The notes: generated by a model not told the origin, from the letters alone. Positions 1-10,109 are shown, counted from the first letter of the stretch. The stretch is DNA of 64,000 nucleotides from Janthinobacterium sp. J1-1 (GCF_030944405.1 NZ_CP132339.1:2418001-2482000); one strand, 5' to 3'. Made by a program: numbers and translations.

Positions 1-460
1 CAGCAGCTGGGCTGGCGCCTTCGGCATTATCGGCGCGGCCGGCGCGCTGGCCGCCACTGTGGGCGGCAGGGCCGCCGACAGGCTCGGCTCGCGCACCGTC
101 ATTGGCGCCAGCATCGTCATCGTCACCTTGTCCTGGTTGCTGATGGCGGGCGCCGGCACCTCGCTGGTGCTGCTGGTGATCGGCGTGATCGTGCTCGATA
201 TCGGCGTGCAGGCCGCGCTGGTGGCGAACCAGACGCGCGCCTTTGCCGCCGATCCGGCCGCCCAGGGCCGCATCAACAGCCTGTACATGACGGCCACCTT
301 TATCGGCGGCGCGCTCGGCGTGGCGGCCAGCGGCTGGCTGATGGAGCGCCATGGCTGGCCCGGCGTGGCGGTATTCGGTATGGTACTCGGTGCGGTGGCG
401 GGCGTGATCCACCTGCTTGGGGCGCGCGCACAGCGGCGCAGCGCTTTACCTTTGCATTAG
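1..460 (+). CDS. MFS transporter, C-terminal part (5' truncated by window edge)
   Basis: The reading frame is open from base 2 and ends at TAG 458-460; the true start lies left of the window. About 152 residues are visible. They hold glycine/alanine-rich hydrophobic helices, a typical MFS cytoplasmic loop (GGRAADRLGSR, a small-residue version of the GxLaDRxGrr motif between helices), then further helices including GVAASGWLMERHGWPGVAVFG. This fits the last four or five membrane segments of a 12-helix major facilitator efflux protein. The substrate cannot be told. The stop overlaps by 4 bases the stop of the convergent glycosylase gene. Confidence 0.8.
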   Translation, partial: SSWAGAFGIIGAAGALAATVGGRAADRLGSRTVIGASIVIVTLSWLLMAGAGTSLVLLVIGVIVLDIGVQAALVANQTRAFAADPAAQGRINSLYMTATFIGGALGVAASGWLMERHGWPGVAVFGMVLGAVAGVIHLLGARAQRRSALPLH

Positions 461-1347
461 CCTTGCAGGCTGGCCCACAAATGGGCCGCCGCCATGGTGC
501 GGTGGGGCGCGTACTGGCGCAGCCATTGTTCGGTGCGCGCCATGTCCGGCTTGCTGTCTTCTTGCAACAGCTTTTGCAGGGCCGCGCGGATCGCCACGTC
601 GCCATGCAGCGAGCAGTCGGCGTAGCCATAGCCGCGCAGCAGCGCGTAGTTGACGGTCCACGGGCCGATGCCTTTGACATTCAGCAGCGCCTGCGACACC
701 GCCGCTACCTCGCCCGATGCCGGCAGGTCGAGTGACAGTTCACCATCGTCGACCAGTCGTGCCAGGCGCAGCAGCGTTTCGGCCTTGGCGCGCGAAAATT
801 TGCGGTCCGTCAGCTGTTCCGGTTCCAGCCGCGCCACGTCGCGCGCTTCCGGGTAGCACCACAGGCCGCCGCCGTGCCGCCGGCCCGCCTGCAGGATAAA
901 GGTACGGCGCAGCGCAATGGCGAACGGCAGGTTGATCTGCTGGCCGATGATGGCCCAGGTCAGTGCCTCGAACGGCGTGGCCGACTGCACGATGCGCAGG
1001 CTGCCGTTGGCGCGCGCCAGGGGGCCCATCAGCGGGTCGCCGGCCACCAGCTGCGCAAACGGCTCGGGCGCGATGCGCAGGCCCAGGATATTGATCAGCA
1101 CACCGTGCAGCGCGTCCTGCATGCCGTCGTCGCTGGTAGGGCCGTCGATATCGGCGCGGCACAGCGCTTGCGTGGCCGTGAAATCGACTTCCAGCAGCAC
1201 CGGCGCGCCTTGCTGCAAGATGCCCTTGCGCAGGCCACCGGGCGTCACCTGTTCGGCCACGCCTTGCGCATCACGGCCGTGAAACGCCAGCACGTCCGCC
1301 TGGCGGTAGCCGGGCGGCAGCGGCAGGCTCCAGTGCAGGGTATTCAT
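457..1347 (-). CDS. alkA: DNA-3-methyladenine glycosylase II (AlkA-type, HhH-GPD family)
   Basis: This 296-residue protein should excise alkylated purines to start base excision repair. A helix-hairpin-helix (LLNVKGIGPWTVNYALLRG, about residues 221-239) is followed by the GPD region SLHGDVAIRAA, where Asp250 is in the position of the catalytic aspartate of E. coli AlkA. The N-terminal 100 residues match the AlkA N-terminal beta domain. No C-terminal Fe-S cysteine cluster is present, so it is not an EndoIII-type enzyme. Its ATG overlaps the stop of the upstream XdhC-like gene by 4 bases, so the two are probably translationally coupled. There is no Ada-type regulator next to it. Confidence 0.88.
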   Translation of the reverse strand: MNTLHWSLPLPPGYRQADVLAFHGRDAQGVAEQVTPGGLRKGILQQGAPVLLEVDFTATQALCRADIDGPTSDDGMQDALHGVLINILGLRIAPEPFAQLVAGDPLMGPLARANGSLRIVQSATPFEALTWAIIGQQINLPFAIALRRTFILQAGRRHGGGLWCYPEARDVARLEPEQLTDRKFSRAKAETLLRLARLVDDGELSLDLPASGEVAAVSQALLNVKGIGPWTVNYALLRGYGYADCSLHGDVAIRAALQKLLQEDSKPDMARTEQWLRQYAPHRTMAAAHLWASLQG

Positions 1348-2327
1348 GCGGACAGCGCTTGCGCGTGCTGGATCTGCAGCTTGTCGGGCACGCCATTTTT
1401 CACGGCCGTCAGTTCGGCCAGGATGGAGATGGCGATTTCGGCCGGCGTCTTGCTGCCGATGTACAGGCCGACCGGGCCGTGCAGGCGCGCCAGCTGGTCC
1501 GGCGTGACGTCGAACTGCAGCAGCCGTTCGCGCCGTTTCGCATTGTTGGCGCGCGAGCCGATGGCGCCGACATAGAAGGCCGGCGACTTCAATGCTTCCA
1601 TCAGCGCCAGGTCGTCCAGTTTCGGGTCGTGCGTCAGGGCCAGAACGGCGCTGCGGCTGTCCAGCTGCAGTTCCAGCACAAGGTCGTCGGGCATGGCGTG
1701 CAGCAGGGGCACGCCGGGCACATTCCAGCCGCCGCGGTAGTCTTCGCGCGGGTCGCAGACGATCACATGGTAATCCATGGCGGTGGCAATCTGCGCCACG
1801 AAACGCGACAACTGGCTGGCGCCGATGATCAACAGGCGCCAGCGCGGGCCGTGCTGGGTGGTCAGCAGGTCGTCGTCCAGCACCAGCGTGGCGCCCGGCG
1901 CGGCCGCATGCAGGCTGACCGCGCCGCTCTTCAGATCGAGCCGCCGTTCGAGCAGTTCATGGCGCTCCAGCCGCGCCAGCAGTTCGGCCACGCCGCTGCC
2001 GGCATGCAGCGGTTCGATCGCCAGCTCGATGGTGCCGCCGCAGGGCAGGCCGAAGCGGTGCGCCTCGTCGGCGCTGATGCCGTAGCTGACGATTTCGGGC
2101 CGCTCGCGCACGATGCCGTGCGTGCGCACATGTGCGATCAGGTCATCTTCGATGCAGCCGCCGGACACCGATCCCACCACCGTGCCGTCGTCGCAAATGG
2201 CCAGGGTGGCGCCGACCGGGCGCGGACTGGAGCCCCAGGTCTTGATGACGGTGACCAGTTCGCAGCGGCGGCCGGCCGCGATCCAGGCGGCGCAGGTTTT
2301 CAGTACTTCGAGGTCGATGCTGTCCAT
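1344..2327 (-). CDS. XdhC/CoxI family protein
   Basis: The 327-residue protein has the two usual XdhC parts. The N-terminal XdhC_CoxI segment (about residues 15-80) includes TWGSSPRPVGA and GSVSGGCIEDDL. The C-terminal Rossmann-like domain (from about 165) includes RLLIIGASQLSRF, DPREDYR and GAIGSRANNAKRRERL. Family members insert sulfurated molybdenum cofactor into xanthine-dehydrogenase-type enzymes. The glycine-rich loop is GASQLSR rather than the commoner GAGHxxR. No molybdenum hydroxylase genes are adjacent, although cofactor synthesis genes occur near 30-33 kb. It is the first gene of a two-gene minus-strand unit with alkA. Confidence 0.82.
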   Translation of the reverse strand: MDSIDLEVLKTCAAWIAAGRRCELVTVIKTWGSSPRPVGATLAICDDGTVVGSVSGGCIEDDLIAHVRTHGIVRERPEIVSYGISADEAHRFGLPCGGTIELAIEPLHAGSGVAELLARLERHELLERRLDLKSGAVSLHAAAPGATLVLDDDLLTTQHGPRWRLLIIGASQLSRFVAQIATAMDYHVIVCDPREDYRGGWNVPGVPLLHAMPDDLVLELQLDSRSAVLALTHDPKLDDLALMEALKSPAFYVGAIGSRANNAKRRERLLQFDVTPDQLARLHGPVGLYIGSKTPAEIAISILAELTAVKNGVPDKLQIQHAQALSA

Positions 2328-2431
2328 GGTGCGCCGTATGGTGGTTTTAGTGCCTGCCGCATGCGTGCGGCGTGCGATAAAAAAATGGCTATACTGATGA
2401 CTCGCTATCCCACAGCCTGCGGAGAGTTCAA

Positions 2432-2575
2432 ATGATAATCAAAGAACAGCAATCGCAAGATGAAGGCATGCCCACCCTCAGCAAACTGCTGGTCGGCGTG
2501 TTCCTGGCAGTGATATTGATCGGCATCGTCACCTGGGTCGCGGGGGGCGTGTTCCCCCCATTCCCCGGTTCTTAA
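2432..2575 (+). CDS. Small single-pass membrane protein (47 aa), unknown function
   Basis: The ATG follows GGAGAG (2421-2426) at good Shine-Dalgarno spacing, and a TATACT -10-like box lies at 2390-2395. The peptide has a polar N-terminus of about 15 residues (MIIKEQQSQDEGMP), one hydrophobic segment (KLLVGVFLAVILIGIVTWVAG) and a short FPPFPGS tail. This predicts an inner-membrane micropeptide. Its stop overlaps the stop of the convergent M48-family gene by 4 bases. I do not recognise a named family. Support is the ribosome site, the promoter-like box and the coherent membrane topology. Confidence 0.6.
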   Translation: MIIKEQQSQDEGMPTLSKLLVGVFLAVILIGIVTWVAGGVFPPFPGS

Positions 2576-3678
2576 GGACGCAGCGGTTTCTTCGCCGATT
2601 GCTTGGCCCGCACATCGATCACCGCCCGGTTGATGGCGGCGATGCGCGCGCTCATGCCGGGGTGCAGCGCCGTATAGCCATTGGCGGTGCCGGCGGGCAC
2701 TTGCGTGGCGATGCGCTGCCAGAAGCTGGCCGCGTTGCCGATATCGTAGCCGGCGCGCGCCAGCAGGTAGATCGCCAGGGTGTCGGCCTGGGCGTCCATT
2801 TCCTGCGGCATGGCTTTGACACCGGCGGAACCCGTCAGCATCGATACGTCGGGCTGCACCGCGCCCAGGCTGTCGATGATGCTGCCGGCCGTGCCGCTGC
2901 TGCGCTGGGTGCGCGCATGGTCGAGGATGTTGTGCGCCATTTCGCGCGCGATCACGAAGGCGATGCCTTCATCGTTTTGCGCCGCATTGACCATGCCGCG
3001 CGTGAGCATGATGCGGGCGCCATCCGAATACGCATTGATATTGTCGGCATTGCCCAGCGCAACGCGGAAGGCGCAGGCGCGGGTGACGGGAATCTTCAGG
3101 TCCTGCGGCTGGCCCTGGCGTGCAATCGTCATGTTGATGCTGGCGCTTTTCGAGGCCAGCGGGCCAACGATGGCGCCGAACGGGCCTTCCGCGTTCGGGC
3201 CGGCAGGCAGCGGCTTGCCTTCGGCGGCCAGCAGGCCGTCGCCCTTGCGCAGGCCGGCGCGCGCGGCGCCGCTGCCCGGCAGCACGCCCGATACCTGCAT
3301 CTGTTCGCCGTAGCCCAGGGCCGCCTGCGCCGCATCGGCATAGACACCCGGGTAGGAATACTTGTTCTGCGCCGTAAAGCCCAGCAGGTTGCGCGCGTAG
3401 GTCTTGCACAGGTCCGCATTGTTGATCAGCAGCGGCGCCGAGACTTTCGACAGCCGGTCCTGCAAGGCCACCATTTTCACCAGGTTGTCCTGCGCCGCCT
3501 TCTGCTGCGCCGTGTAGGCGGGCGCTTCATCGGGCGCGGGCGTCATGTTGAACGGGCCGCTGACGGTGGTGCCGGGCGTGGTACACCCGGCAAGCATGGC
3601 GGCGCAAGCCACCAGCAGTGGCAGGGCCAATTGGCGCAGCGGGTTTTGGGCTGGAACCATGTGGCGTAAACCTGGCAT
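2572..3678 (-). CDS. M48-family peptidase-like lipoprotein with PDZ-like segment and altered zinc motif
   Basis: The 368-residue protein starts with a lipoprotein signal (hydrophobic stretch then LAGC, lipid Cys at about 32). A PDZ-like segment (about 125-155, with SGVLPGSGAARAGLRKGD) precedes an M48-like peptidase domain (about 205-350). At the usual HExxH zinc motif the sequence reads REMAH (245-249), with Arg (codon CGC) for the first His. The downstream ExxxD motif reads DAQAD (295-299). Two of three expected zinc ligands are therefore changed, so peptidase activity is doubtful. AGGA lies about 9 bases upstream of the ATG. The gene is 11 bases downstream of dut and last in the ribF-to-dut series. 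Confidence 0.75.
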   Translation of the reverse strand: MPGLRHMVPAQNPLRQLALPLLVACAAMLAGCTTPGTTVSGPFNMTPAPDEAPAYTAQQKAAQDNLVKMVALQDRLSKVSAPLLINNADLCKTYARNLLGFTAQNKYSYPGVYADAAQAALGYGEQMQVSGVLPGSGAARAGLRKGDGLLAAEGKPLPAGPNAEGPFGAIVGPLASKSASINMTIARQGQPQDLKIPVTRACAFRVALGNADNINAYSDGARIMLTRGMVNAAQNDEGIAFVIAREMAHNILDHARTQRSSGTAGSIIDSLGAVQPDVSMLTGSAGVKAMPQEMDAQADTLAIYLLARAGYDIGNAASFWQRIATQVPAGTANGYTALHPGMSARIAAINRAVIDVRAKQSAKKPLRP

Positions 3679-3689
3679 AAATGTAGTCC

Positions 3690-4139
3690 TTAGTGTTTGC
3701 CGGTGCTGCCGAATCCGCCAGCACCGCGTTCGCTGTCGCCGAATTCCTCGACGACATTAAAGCCCACTTGCAGCACCGGCACGATAATCAGTTGCGCCAG
3801 GCGTTCCATGGGGTTGAGCGTGAATGCGTTTTGGCCCCGGTTCCAGGTCGAGACCATCAACTGGCCCTGGTAATCGGAGTCGATCAAGCCTACCAGATTC
3901 CCCAGCACGATGCCGTTCTTGTGGCCCATGCCGCTGCGCGGCAGTATCATCGCCGCATAGCCCGGGTCGCCCAGGTAAATCGCCAGGCCGGTCGGGATCA
4001 GCACGGTCTGGCCGGGTTCGATCGTGATGGCTTCATCGATGCAGGCACGCAGGTCCAGGCCGGCGCTGCCCGGGGTGGCGTAGGCCGGCAACTGGTCTTT
4101 CATACGGGCGTCGAGGATTTTGATGTCGATATTTTTCAT
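3690..4139 (-). CDS. dut: dUTP diphosphatase (dUTPase)
   Basis: The enzyme hydrolyses dUTP to dUMP and pyrophosphate, keeping uracil out of DNA and feeding dTMP synthesis. The 149-residue length fits the homotrimeric family. All five motifs are visible: PGSAGLDL (23-30), PRSGMG (67-72), [12 protein letters not shown] (81-92), RLAQLI (113-118) and the C-terminal [10 protein letters not shown] (138-147). The start MKNIDIK is chosen because it gives the normal family N-terminus; the frame stays open upstream without homology. It follows coaBC by 23 bases, the dfp-dut order also known in E. coli. Confidence 0.96.
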   Translation of the reverse strand: MKNIDIKILDARMKDQLPAYATPGSAGLDLRACIDEAITIEPGQTVLIPTGLAIYLGDPGYAAMILPRSGMGHKNGIVLGNLVGLIDSDYQGQLMVSTWNRGQNAFTLNPMERLAQLIIVPVLQVGFNVVEEFGDSERGAGGFGSTGKH

Positions 4140-4162
4140 TGAATCTGAAGCTTTGTTAAGGG

Positions 4163-5383
4163 TTACTTGAGCAGCGAAATCTTGGCGATACGCTTGGAAA
4201 TTTCGGAAATCAGCTGGCGCGCCAGTTCCAGCTTGGAGGCGCGCGGCAGCACGGTGTGGCCGTCTTCGTCGAACAGGATGATGGTGTTGTCGTCCTGGCC
4301 GAAGGTGTGGTGGCCGATATTGCCTACCAGCAGGGGGATGCCCTTTTTCTCGCGCTTCGAGGCGCCGAATTCCACCAGGTTTTCCGATTCGGCGGCAAAG
4401 CCCACGCAATACGGAAAGCCGCGCAGGTTGGTGCGGGCCGCCACCGTGGCGAGAATATCCGGATTCTGCGCGAACTGCAGTTCGGGCACCGAGCCGTCGG
4501 CCTGCTTTTTCATTTTCTGGCTGCTGGCGTTGACCACGCGCCAGTCGGCGACCGCCGCCACGGCGATAAAGACGTGCTGGCCGTCGAGGTGATCGAGCAC
4601 GGCGTCATGCATCTGCTGCGCGCTTTGCACATCGATGCGGCGCACGCCGAATGGCGCGGGCAGGGCGGTCGGGCCCGAGATCAGGAGCACATCGGCGCCC
4701 GCTTCGCGCGCTGCGCGCGCCACCGCATAGCCCATTTTGCCCGAGGACAGATTGGTAATGCCGCGCACCGGATCGATCGCTTCAAAGGTGGGGCCGGCCG
4801 TGACCAGCACGCGCCTGCCCGCCAGTACTTTCGGCTGGAAGGCGGCGATCAGTTCCGCCAGCAGCTGCTCCGGCTCCAGCATGCGGCCCAGGCCCACCTC
4901 GCCGCAAGCCTGTTCGCCGGCGGCCGGGCCAAAGAAACCGATGCCGTCTTCGCGCAGCTGTTGCACATTGCGGGCGGTGGCGGGGTTCTGCCACATTTCC
5001 ACGTTCATGGCCGGCGCCACCAGCAGCGGCAAATGCGCCGGACGGGCCAGGCACAGGGTCGACAGCAGGTCGTCGCACACGCCATGGGCGAGCTTGCGCA
5101 GGAAATCGGCCGAACACGGCGCGATCAGGATGGCGTCGGCGCCGCGCGTGAGGTCAATATGCGCCATATTGTTGGCTATGCGCGCATCCCATTGGCTGGT
5201 ATGCACGGGGTGGCCGGACAGCGCCTGCATCGTCACGGCCGTGATGAAGTGGCTGGCCGCGTCCGTCATGACCACTTGCACCGAAGCGCCGGCGCGGGTC
5301 AGCGCGCGGCACAGTTCGGCGGCCTTGTAGCAGGCGACGCCGCCCGACAGGCCCAGGACGATTTTTTTACCCGACAATTCCAT
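4163..5383 (-). CDS. coaBC: Phosphopantothenoylcysteine decarboxylase / phosphopantothenate-cysteine ligase
   Basis: This bifunctional coenzyme A enzyme is 406 residues, the length I recall for E. coli Dfp. The N-terminal CoaC flavoprotein half has [33 protein letters not shown] and [18 protein letters not shown] precedes the CoaB half, which begins at [29 protein letters not shown] and includes AAVADWR and KMKK. The start MELSGKKIV is preceded by AGGGAG at good spacing; upstream in-frame codons overlap lspA and lack homology. The gene follows lspA by 13 bases and precedes dut in the same minus-strand series. Confidence 0.96.
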   Translation of the reverse strand: MELSGKKIVLGLSGGVACYKAAELCRALTRAGASVQVVMTDAASHFITAVTMQALSGHPVHTSQWDARIANNMAHIDLTRGADAILIAPCSADFLRKLAHGVCDDLLSTLCLARPAHLPLLVAPAMNVEMWQNPATARNVQQLREDGIGFFGPAAGEQACGEVGLGRMLEPEQLLAELIAAFQPKVLAGRRVLVTAGPTFEAIDPVRGITNLSSGKMGYAVARAAREAGADVLLISGPTALPAPFGVRRIDVQSAQQMHDAVLDHLDGQHVFIAVAAVADWRVVNASSQKMKKQADGSVPELQFAQNPDILATVAARTNLRGFPYCVGFAAESENLVEFGASKREKKGIPLLVGNIGHHTFGQDDNTIILFDEDGHTVLPRASKLELARQLISEISKRIAKISLLK

Positions 5384-5396
5384 GACCAAGCTCCCT

Positions 5397-5912
5397 TTAT
5401 TTGTTGACACGCCGCAGTTCATCGATGATGAACAGGGCCGCGCCGATGCAGATGGCGCTGTCGGCGATATTGAAAGCGGGGAAATGGCCCCAGCTTTTCC
5501 AGTGGAAATCGAGGAAATCGACCACGTGGCCGTAGACCAGGCGGTCGATGGCGTTGCCCAGCGCGCCACCCAAAATCAATGCCAGGGCCCAGCAAAACAT
5601 GCGTTGGCCGGCGTGCTTTTTCAACAGATAGATGATGTAGACGGCTGCCGCCAGCGCGATACCGGTGAAGAAATAGCGCTGCCAGCCGCCCTGGTCGGAC
5701 AAAAAGCTGAACGCGGCGCCCTTGTTAAACGCCAGTACCAGGTTGAAGAACGAGGTGATGACCTTTTCCTCGGCATACTGGAAGGTGCGCAGCACGGTGA
5801 TCTTGCTGATCTGGTCGAACAGGATGACGATGGCGGCGATGCCCAGCCAGGGAACCAGGGACGATGACGACGACGATTTCGATTTCGACACAACGCGGTT
5901 TTTAGTGGCCAT
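5397..5912 (-). CDS. lspA: Lipoprotein signal peptidase (signal peptidase II)
   Basis: The inner-membrane aspartyl protease cleaves prolipoprotein signal peptides before the lipidated Cys. The 171-residue protein has a Ser-rich cytoplasmic N-terminus and four hydrophobic segments. The two catalytic blocks are [19 protein letters not shown] and [11 protein letters not shown]; Asp132 and Asp151 match the catalytic pair of the family. NKGAAFSF is also present. The ileS-lspA order is widely conserved. The ATG has no strong ribosome site, so the exact start is less certain than the function. The poly-Ser run (residues 13-18) comes from a GACGAC-type repeat on the plus strand. Confidence 0.96.
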   Translation of the reverse strand: MATKNRVVSKSKSSSSSSLVPWLGIAAIVILFDQISKITVLRTFQYAEEKVITSFFNLVLAFNKGAAFSFLSDQGGWQRYFFTGIALAAAVYIIYLLKKHAGQRMFCWALALILGGALGNAIDRLVYGHVVDFLDFHWKSWGHFPAFNIADSAICIGAALFIIDELRRVNK

Positions 5913-6002
5913 ATTTTTTCAGGAAGAGGTAAAGCCGCCGCTGCCTGGATGCAGGCAGCGGCGGGCGGGAGCGGAACGCGAGCGGCGTTCCGGTGCGACA
6001 GT

Positions 6003-8903
6003 TTAAGCGAAGCGGCGCGATTCGCCTTTTCCAAACAAGTTGCTGACGCAGCGACCGCACAGGGTCGGATGTTCGGCATCCGTGCCCACGTCCGCGCGGT
6101 AGTGCCAGCAGCGCTCGCACTTCGGCGCGGTCGATGCCGTGACGACCACTTCCTCAGCAGCTTCGTCAGCCACTTCGGCCACGCTTGCCTGCGAGGTGAT
6201 AAAGACGAATTTCAAGTCGTCGCCCAGGGTGGTCAACAGCTTGTACTTCATCGGCGCGGCCTTGATGGTCAGCTCGGCCTGCAGCGACGAACCGATGGCG
6301 CCCGAGGTGCGCAGGTCTTCCAGCTGTTTCGTCACGTCCGTGCGCACGGCGCGCAGGGCCGTGTATTTTTCCAGCAGTTCCGCGCTGTCCGCCACTGCCG
6401 GCAACTGCCACCAGGTTTGCGTGAAGATGGTTTCATCGCTGGCGGCATACGCTTCTTCGCCGGCAAACACGGCCCAGGCTTCTTCGGCCGTGAACGACAG
6501 GGCAGGGGCCATCAGGCGCAGCAGGCTTTGCGTGATGTGCCACAAGGCCGTCTGCGCCGAACGGCGTGCGTGCGAGGTGAGGCCGGTGGTGTACAGGCGG
6601 TCCTTCAGGATATCGAGGTAGAAACCGCCCAGGTCTTCCGAGCAGTAGGTCTGCAGCTTGGACACCACCGGATGGAACTCGTAGCGCGCATAGTTGTTTT
6701 CGATCTGCTGCTGCAGCGACGCCATGTTGGCGATCGCATAGCGGTCGATCTCGAACAGCTCGGCCACCGGCACCGCGTCAACGGCCGGGTTGAAGTCCGA
6801 GGTATTGGCCAGCAGGAAGCGCAGGGTGTTGCGGATGCGGCGGTACGATTCGGTCACGCGTTTCAGGATCTCGTCGGAGATCGACAGCTCGCCCGTGTAG
6901 TCGGTCGAGGCGATCCACAGGCGCAGGATGTCGGCGCCCAGGCTGTCCGAGATTTTCTGTGGCGCCAGCGTGTTGCCCAGCGACTTGGACATCTTCTTGC
7001 CTTCGCCATCGACCGTGAAGCCGTGCGTCAGCAGGGCCTTGTACGGCGGACGGCCGTTCAGCATCGACGACACCAGCAGGGACGAGTGGAACCAGCCGCG
7101 ATGCTGGTCCGAGCCTTCCAGGTACAGGTCGGCCGGGAATTGCAATTGCGTCGAGTGCGAACCGTGCGCCTGCGGGCCGCCCAATACCGTCTGGTGGGTG
7201 GCGCCGGAATCGAACCACACGTCCAGCGTGTCCTTGTTCTTGGCGTAGATGGCCGCTTCGTCGCCGATCAGGTCCGCCAGGTCCAGCGCCTGCCAGGCTT
7301 CGATGCCGTCTTTTTCGATCAGCTTGGCCACTTGCTCCAGCAGTTCCGGCGTGCGCGGGTGCAGGTCGCCGGTTTCCTTGTGCACGATAAAGGCCATCGG
7401 CACGCCCCACTGGCGCTGGCGCGACAGGGTCCAGTCCGGACGGTTGGCGATCATGCCGTGCAGGCGCGCCTGGCCCCAGTCCGGGAAGAATTCGGTGTCG
7501 GCGATGCCTTTCAGGGCGGTTTCGCGCAGGGTGGCGCCGCCGTCTTTCGGCGTCACATCCATGCCGGCAAACCACTGCGAGGTGGCGCGGTAGATGATCG
7601 GCGTCTTGTGGCGCCAGCAATGCATGTAGCTGTGGTCGAACATCTTGACTTCGAACAGGGCACCGGCTTCGCGCAGGGCGTTGCAGATCGGTTTCGACGC
7701 TTCCCAGATGGTCATGCCGCCGAACAGCGGCAGGGTCGAGGCGAACTTGCCGTCGCCCATCACCGGCTTGATGATGTCGTCGTCCTTCATGCCATGCGCC
7801 TTGCACGAGATAAAGTCGTCCAGGCCGTAGGCCGGCGCCGAGTGCACCACGCCGGTGCCGCTTTCGGTGGTCACGTACTCGGCCAGGTAGAGCGGCGACA
7901 GGCGGTCATAGAACGCGTCGCTTGCATGCAGCGGATGGCGGAAATTGATGCCGGCCAGGGCCGCGCCGTCGCAAGTGGCGATCGTCGTGCCGTCGAGCTT
8001 GAAGCGCGCCAGGCTGGAGACGACCAGGTCCTGCGCCAGGATCAGCAGCAATGGCTGGCCATCGCGCTCGGCTTGCACCAGCGCGTACTTGACTTCCGGA
8101 TTGACGTTCAGCGCCTGGTTCGACGGGATGGTCCACGGCGTGGTGGTCCAGATGACGATATAGCCGTTCTCGGTCGGCAGCGACGGCAGGCCGAACGCTT
8201 GCGCGATGCGGTCGAATTCCTTGAATTTGAACCCGACGTCGATGGCCGGATCGCGTTTTTCCGCGTATTCCACTTCCGCCTCGGCCAGCGCCGACTGGCA
8301 GTCGAAACACCAGTTGACCGGCTTCAGGCCGCGGTACACATAACCTTTTTCCAGCAGCTTGCCCAGCGCGCGCAGTTCGTCGGCTTCATTGCCGTGCGCC
8401 ATCGTCAGGTAAGGATTGTCCCATTCGCCGAGCACGCCCAGGCGGATAAAGTCTTTTTTCTGGCGCTCGACCTGCACATTGGCGTAGGCGCGCGCTTTTT
8501 CCAGCACTTCGGCCGTCGGCAAATTCTTGCCGTACAGTTTTTCGATCTGGATCTCGATCGGCATGCCGTGGCAATCCCAGCCCGGCACGTAAGGCGCATC
8601 GAAGCCGGCCAGCGAGCGCGACTTGACCACCATGTCTTTCAGGATCTTGTTGACGGCGTGACCCAGGTGGATGTCGCCGTTGGCATACGGCGGGCCGTCA
8701 TGCAGGATGAATTTCGGACGGCCGGCGGCGGCCTTGCGCACGCGCTCGTAGATTTTCTTGTCTTGCCATTGCTGTACCCATTGCGGCTCGCGCTTGGCCA
8801 TGTCGCCGCGCATCGGGAAGGTGGTTTCCGTCATGTTGACCGGATATTTGCTGACGGGTTTCTTGTTCTGCTTCGGGGCGGCTGGCTTGTTTTGGTCGGA
8901 CAT
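6003..8903 (-). CDS. ileS: Isoleucyl-tRNA synthetase
   Basis: The 966-residue class I synthetase charges tRNA-Ile. Visible are the HIGH-type motif HLGH (79-82, in [17 protein letters not shown]), the CP1 editing domain ([14 protein letters not shown] and [15 protein letters not shown]), [10 protein letters not shown], and the KMSKS motif in [10 protein letters not shown]. The C-terminal zinc-binding segment has [12 protein letters not shown] and LCGRC. Length and motif order match bacterial type 1 IleRS. No plain Shine-Dalgarno precedes the ATG. It lies between ribF and lspA, a conserved proteobacterial order. Confidence 0.98.
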   Translation of the reverse strand: MSDQNKPAAPKQNKKPVSKYPVNMTETTFPMRGDMAKREPQWVQQWQDKKIYERVRKAAAGRPKFILHDGPPYANGDIHLGHAVNKILKDMVVKSRSLAGFDAPYVPGWDCHGMPIEIQIEKLYGKNLPTAEVLEKARAYANVQVERQKKDFIRLGVLGEWDNPYLTMAHGNEADELRALGKLLEKGYVYRGLKPVNWCFDCQSALAEAEVEYAEKRDPAIDVGFKFKEFDRIAQAFGLPSLPTENGYIVIWTTTPWTIPSNQALNVNPEVKYALVQAERDGQPLLLILAQDLVVSSLARFKLDGTTIATCDGAALAGINFRHPLHASDAFYDRLSPLYLAEYVTTESGTGVVHSAPAYGLDDFISCKAHGMKDDDIIKPVMGDGKFASTLPLFGGMTIWEASKPICNALREAGALFEVKMFDHSYMHCWRHKTPIIYRATSQWFAGMDVTPKDGGATLRETALKGIADTEFFPDWGQARLHGMIANRPDWTLSRQRQWGVPMAFIVHKETGDLHPRTPELLEQVAKLIEKDGIEAWQALDLADLIGDEAAIYAKNKDTLDVWFDSGATHQTVLGGPQAHGSHSTQLQFPADLYLEGSDQHRGWFHSSLLVSSMLNGRPPYKALLTHGFTVDGEGKKMSKSLGNTLAPQKISDSLGADILRLWIASTDYTGELSISDEILKRVTESYRRIRNTLRFLLANTSDFNPAVDAVPVAELFEIDRYAIANMASLQQQIENNYARYEFHPVVSKLQTYCSEDLGGFYLDILKDRLYTTGLTSHARRSAQTALWHITQSLLRLMAPALSFTAEEAWAVFAGEEAYAASDETIFTQTWWQLPAVADSAELLEKYTALRAVRTDVTKQLEDLRTSGAIGSSLQAELTIKAAPMKYKLLTTLGDDLKFVFITSQASVAEVADEAAEEVVVTASTAPKCERCWHYRADVGTDAEHPTLCGRCVSNLFGKGESRRFA

Positions 8904-8977
8904 GGATGGTTTTCTTTACTTGGATGGTGTGAGTTACTGTGGCGGGCAAGCCCGCCGCGCGCAGGAGTTGGCCGGGA

Positions 8978-9949
8978 TCAAATTCGGTCGGTGGCGGTAA
9001 TGGCGCTGCGGCGCTGTGCGAAATAGGCGCGCGCCTGGTTCGAGTCGCGCTCGATGGCGGCCGTCAGGGTCGGCAGGTCGTCGTATTTCTCTTCGTCGCG
9101 CAGCTTTTCAAGGAACTCCACGCGCACCAGCTTGCCGTAGCAGGACTGGGCGAAGTCGAACAGGTGTACCTCCAGCAGCACGCGGCCGCTGTCATCGACG
9201 GTGGGACGCACGCCCAGGCTGGCCACGGCCGGCAGCGGCTGTGGCGCCAGGCCATGCACTTGCACGATAAAGATGCCGGACAGGGCGGGGCGGTGCGCCA
9301 CGCGCAGGTTCAGGGTCGGAAAACCCAGGGTGCGGCCCAGTTTCTGGCCATGGATCACATGGCCGGAAATCGCATACGGGTGGCCCAGCAGCTGCGTGGC
9401 CAGGGTGAAGTCGCCATCGGCCAGCGCCAGGCGCACGGCCGAGGACGAGATGCGGGTGCTGCCATTCATCACGGTGGGCAGGGTTTCAACATGAAAACCA
9501 TGCTCGCGGCCCGCTTCCTGCAGCATGGCCACGTCGCCGGCGCGCCGCGCGCCATAGCAGAAGTCGTCGCCGACCATCAGCCATTTCACATGCAGGCCAT
9601 CGACCAGCACCTGCTGCGTGAATTCCTGCGGCGTCAATGACGCGAACTGGGCGCTGAAATGCTCGACGATGACCCGGTCGATGCCGGCGTCTTCCAGCGA
9701 CTGCAGCTTGTCGCGCAGGTTGGCGATGCGCTGTGGCGCTTTCGACAAGTCACCGGCGCGCTGCGCAAAGAACTCGCGCGGATGCGGTTCGAACGTCATC
9801 ACGGCCGCTTCAATGCCGAGTTCGGTCGCCGCCTCGCGCACGCGCGCCAGCAAGGCTTGATGGCCGATATGGACACCGTCAAAATTGCCGATGGTCAGCG
9901 CGCACGGTGCGCGTGCCTGGGCATTGGGAAGTCCGCGAAATACCTTCAT
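8978..9949 (-). CDS. ribF: Bifunctional riboflavin kinase / FMN adenylyltransferase
   Basis: The 323-residue enzyme converts riboflavin to FMN and then FAD. The N-terminal nucleotidylyltransferase domain shows TIGNFDGVHIGHQALL (about 19-34), TFEPHPREFF, VGDDFCYG and STRISSSAVR. The C-terminal kinase domain shows GRTLGFPTLNL (the flavokinase PTAN-like loop, here PTLN) and SLGVRPTVDD. It is the first gene of the minus-strand series ribF-ileS-lspA-coaBC-dut-M48. The gap to ileS is 74 bases. Confidence 0.96.
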   Translation of the reverse strand: MKVFRGLPNAQARAPCALTIGNFDGVHIGHQALLARVREAATELGIEAAVMTFEPHPREFFAQRAGDLSKAPQRIANLRDKLQSLEDAGIDRVIVEHFSAQFASLTPQEFTQQVLVDGLHVKWLMVGDDFCYGARRAGDVAMLQEAGREHGFHVETLPTVMNGSTRISSSAVRLALADGDFTLATQLLGHPYAISGHVIHGQKLGRTLGFPTLNLRVAHRPALSGIFIVQVHGLAPQPLPAVASLGVRPTVDDSGRVLLEVHLFDFAQSCYGKLVRVEFLEKLRDEEKYDDLPTLTAAIERDSNQARAYFAQRRSAITATDRI

Positions 9950-10053
9950 GGGAATGGGATGAAAACTGTGCCAAAAGGGGGATTATACGGACTGTTTCAG
10001 GGATGCACACCCGGCAGGGCCGGCACAGGGGTAATTTCCCTGCTGAAATGATA

Positions 10054-10089
10054 AAAAGCGTTGCCGGCAGAGCTGCCGACAACGCTTTT
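10054..10089 (-). terminator. Intrinsic terminator downstream of the TPR gene
   Basis: Ten-base arms AAAAGCGTTG (10054-10063) and CAACGCTTTT (10080-10089) enclose a second pairing, GGCAG/CTGCC. On the minus strand the stem ends in a T-run (TTTTTAT). It lies 20 bases beyond the TPR gene stop and separates the TonB cluster from ribF. Confidence 0.85.
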
Positions 10090-10109
10090 CGAGGATGCTG
10101 CAAACTTGC

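Noticed and set aside
5949..9026. Plus-strand open frame of about 1025 codons
   Set aside because: It is antisense to ileS, which has every catalytic motif. The frame is Arg/Gln/His/Gly-rich, as expected from the complement of high-GC codons.
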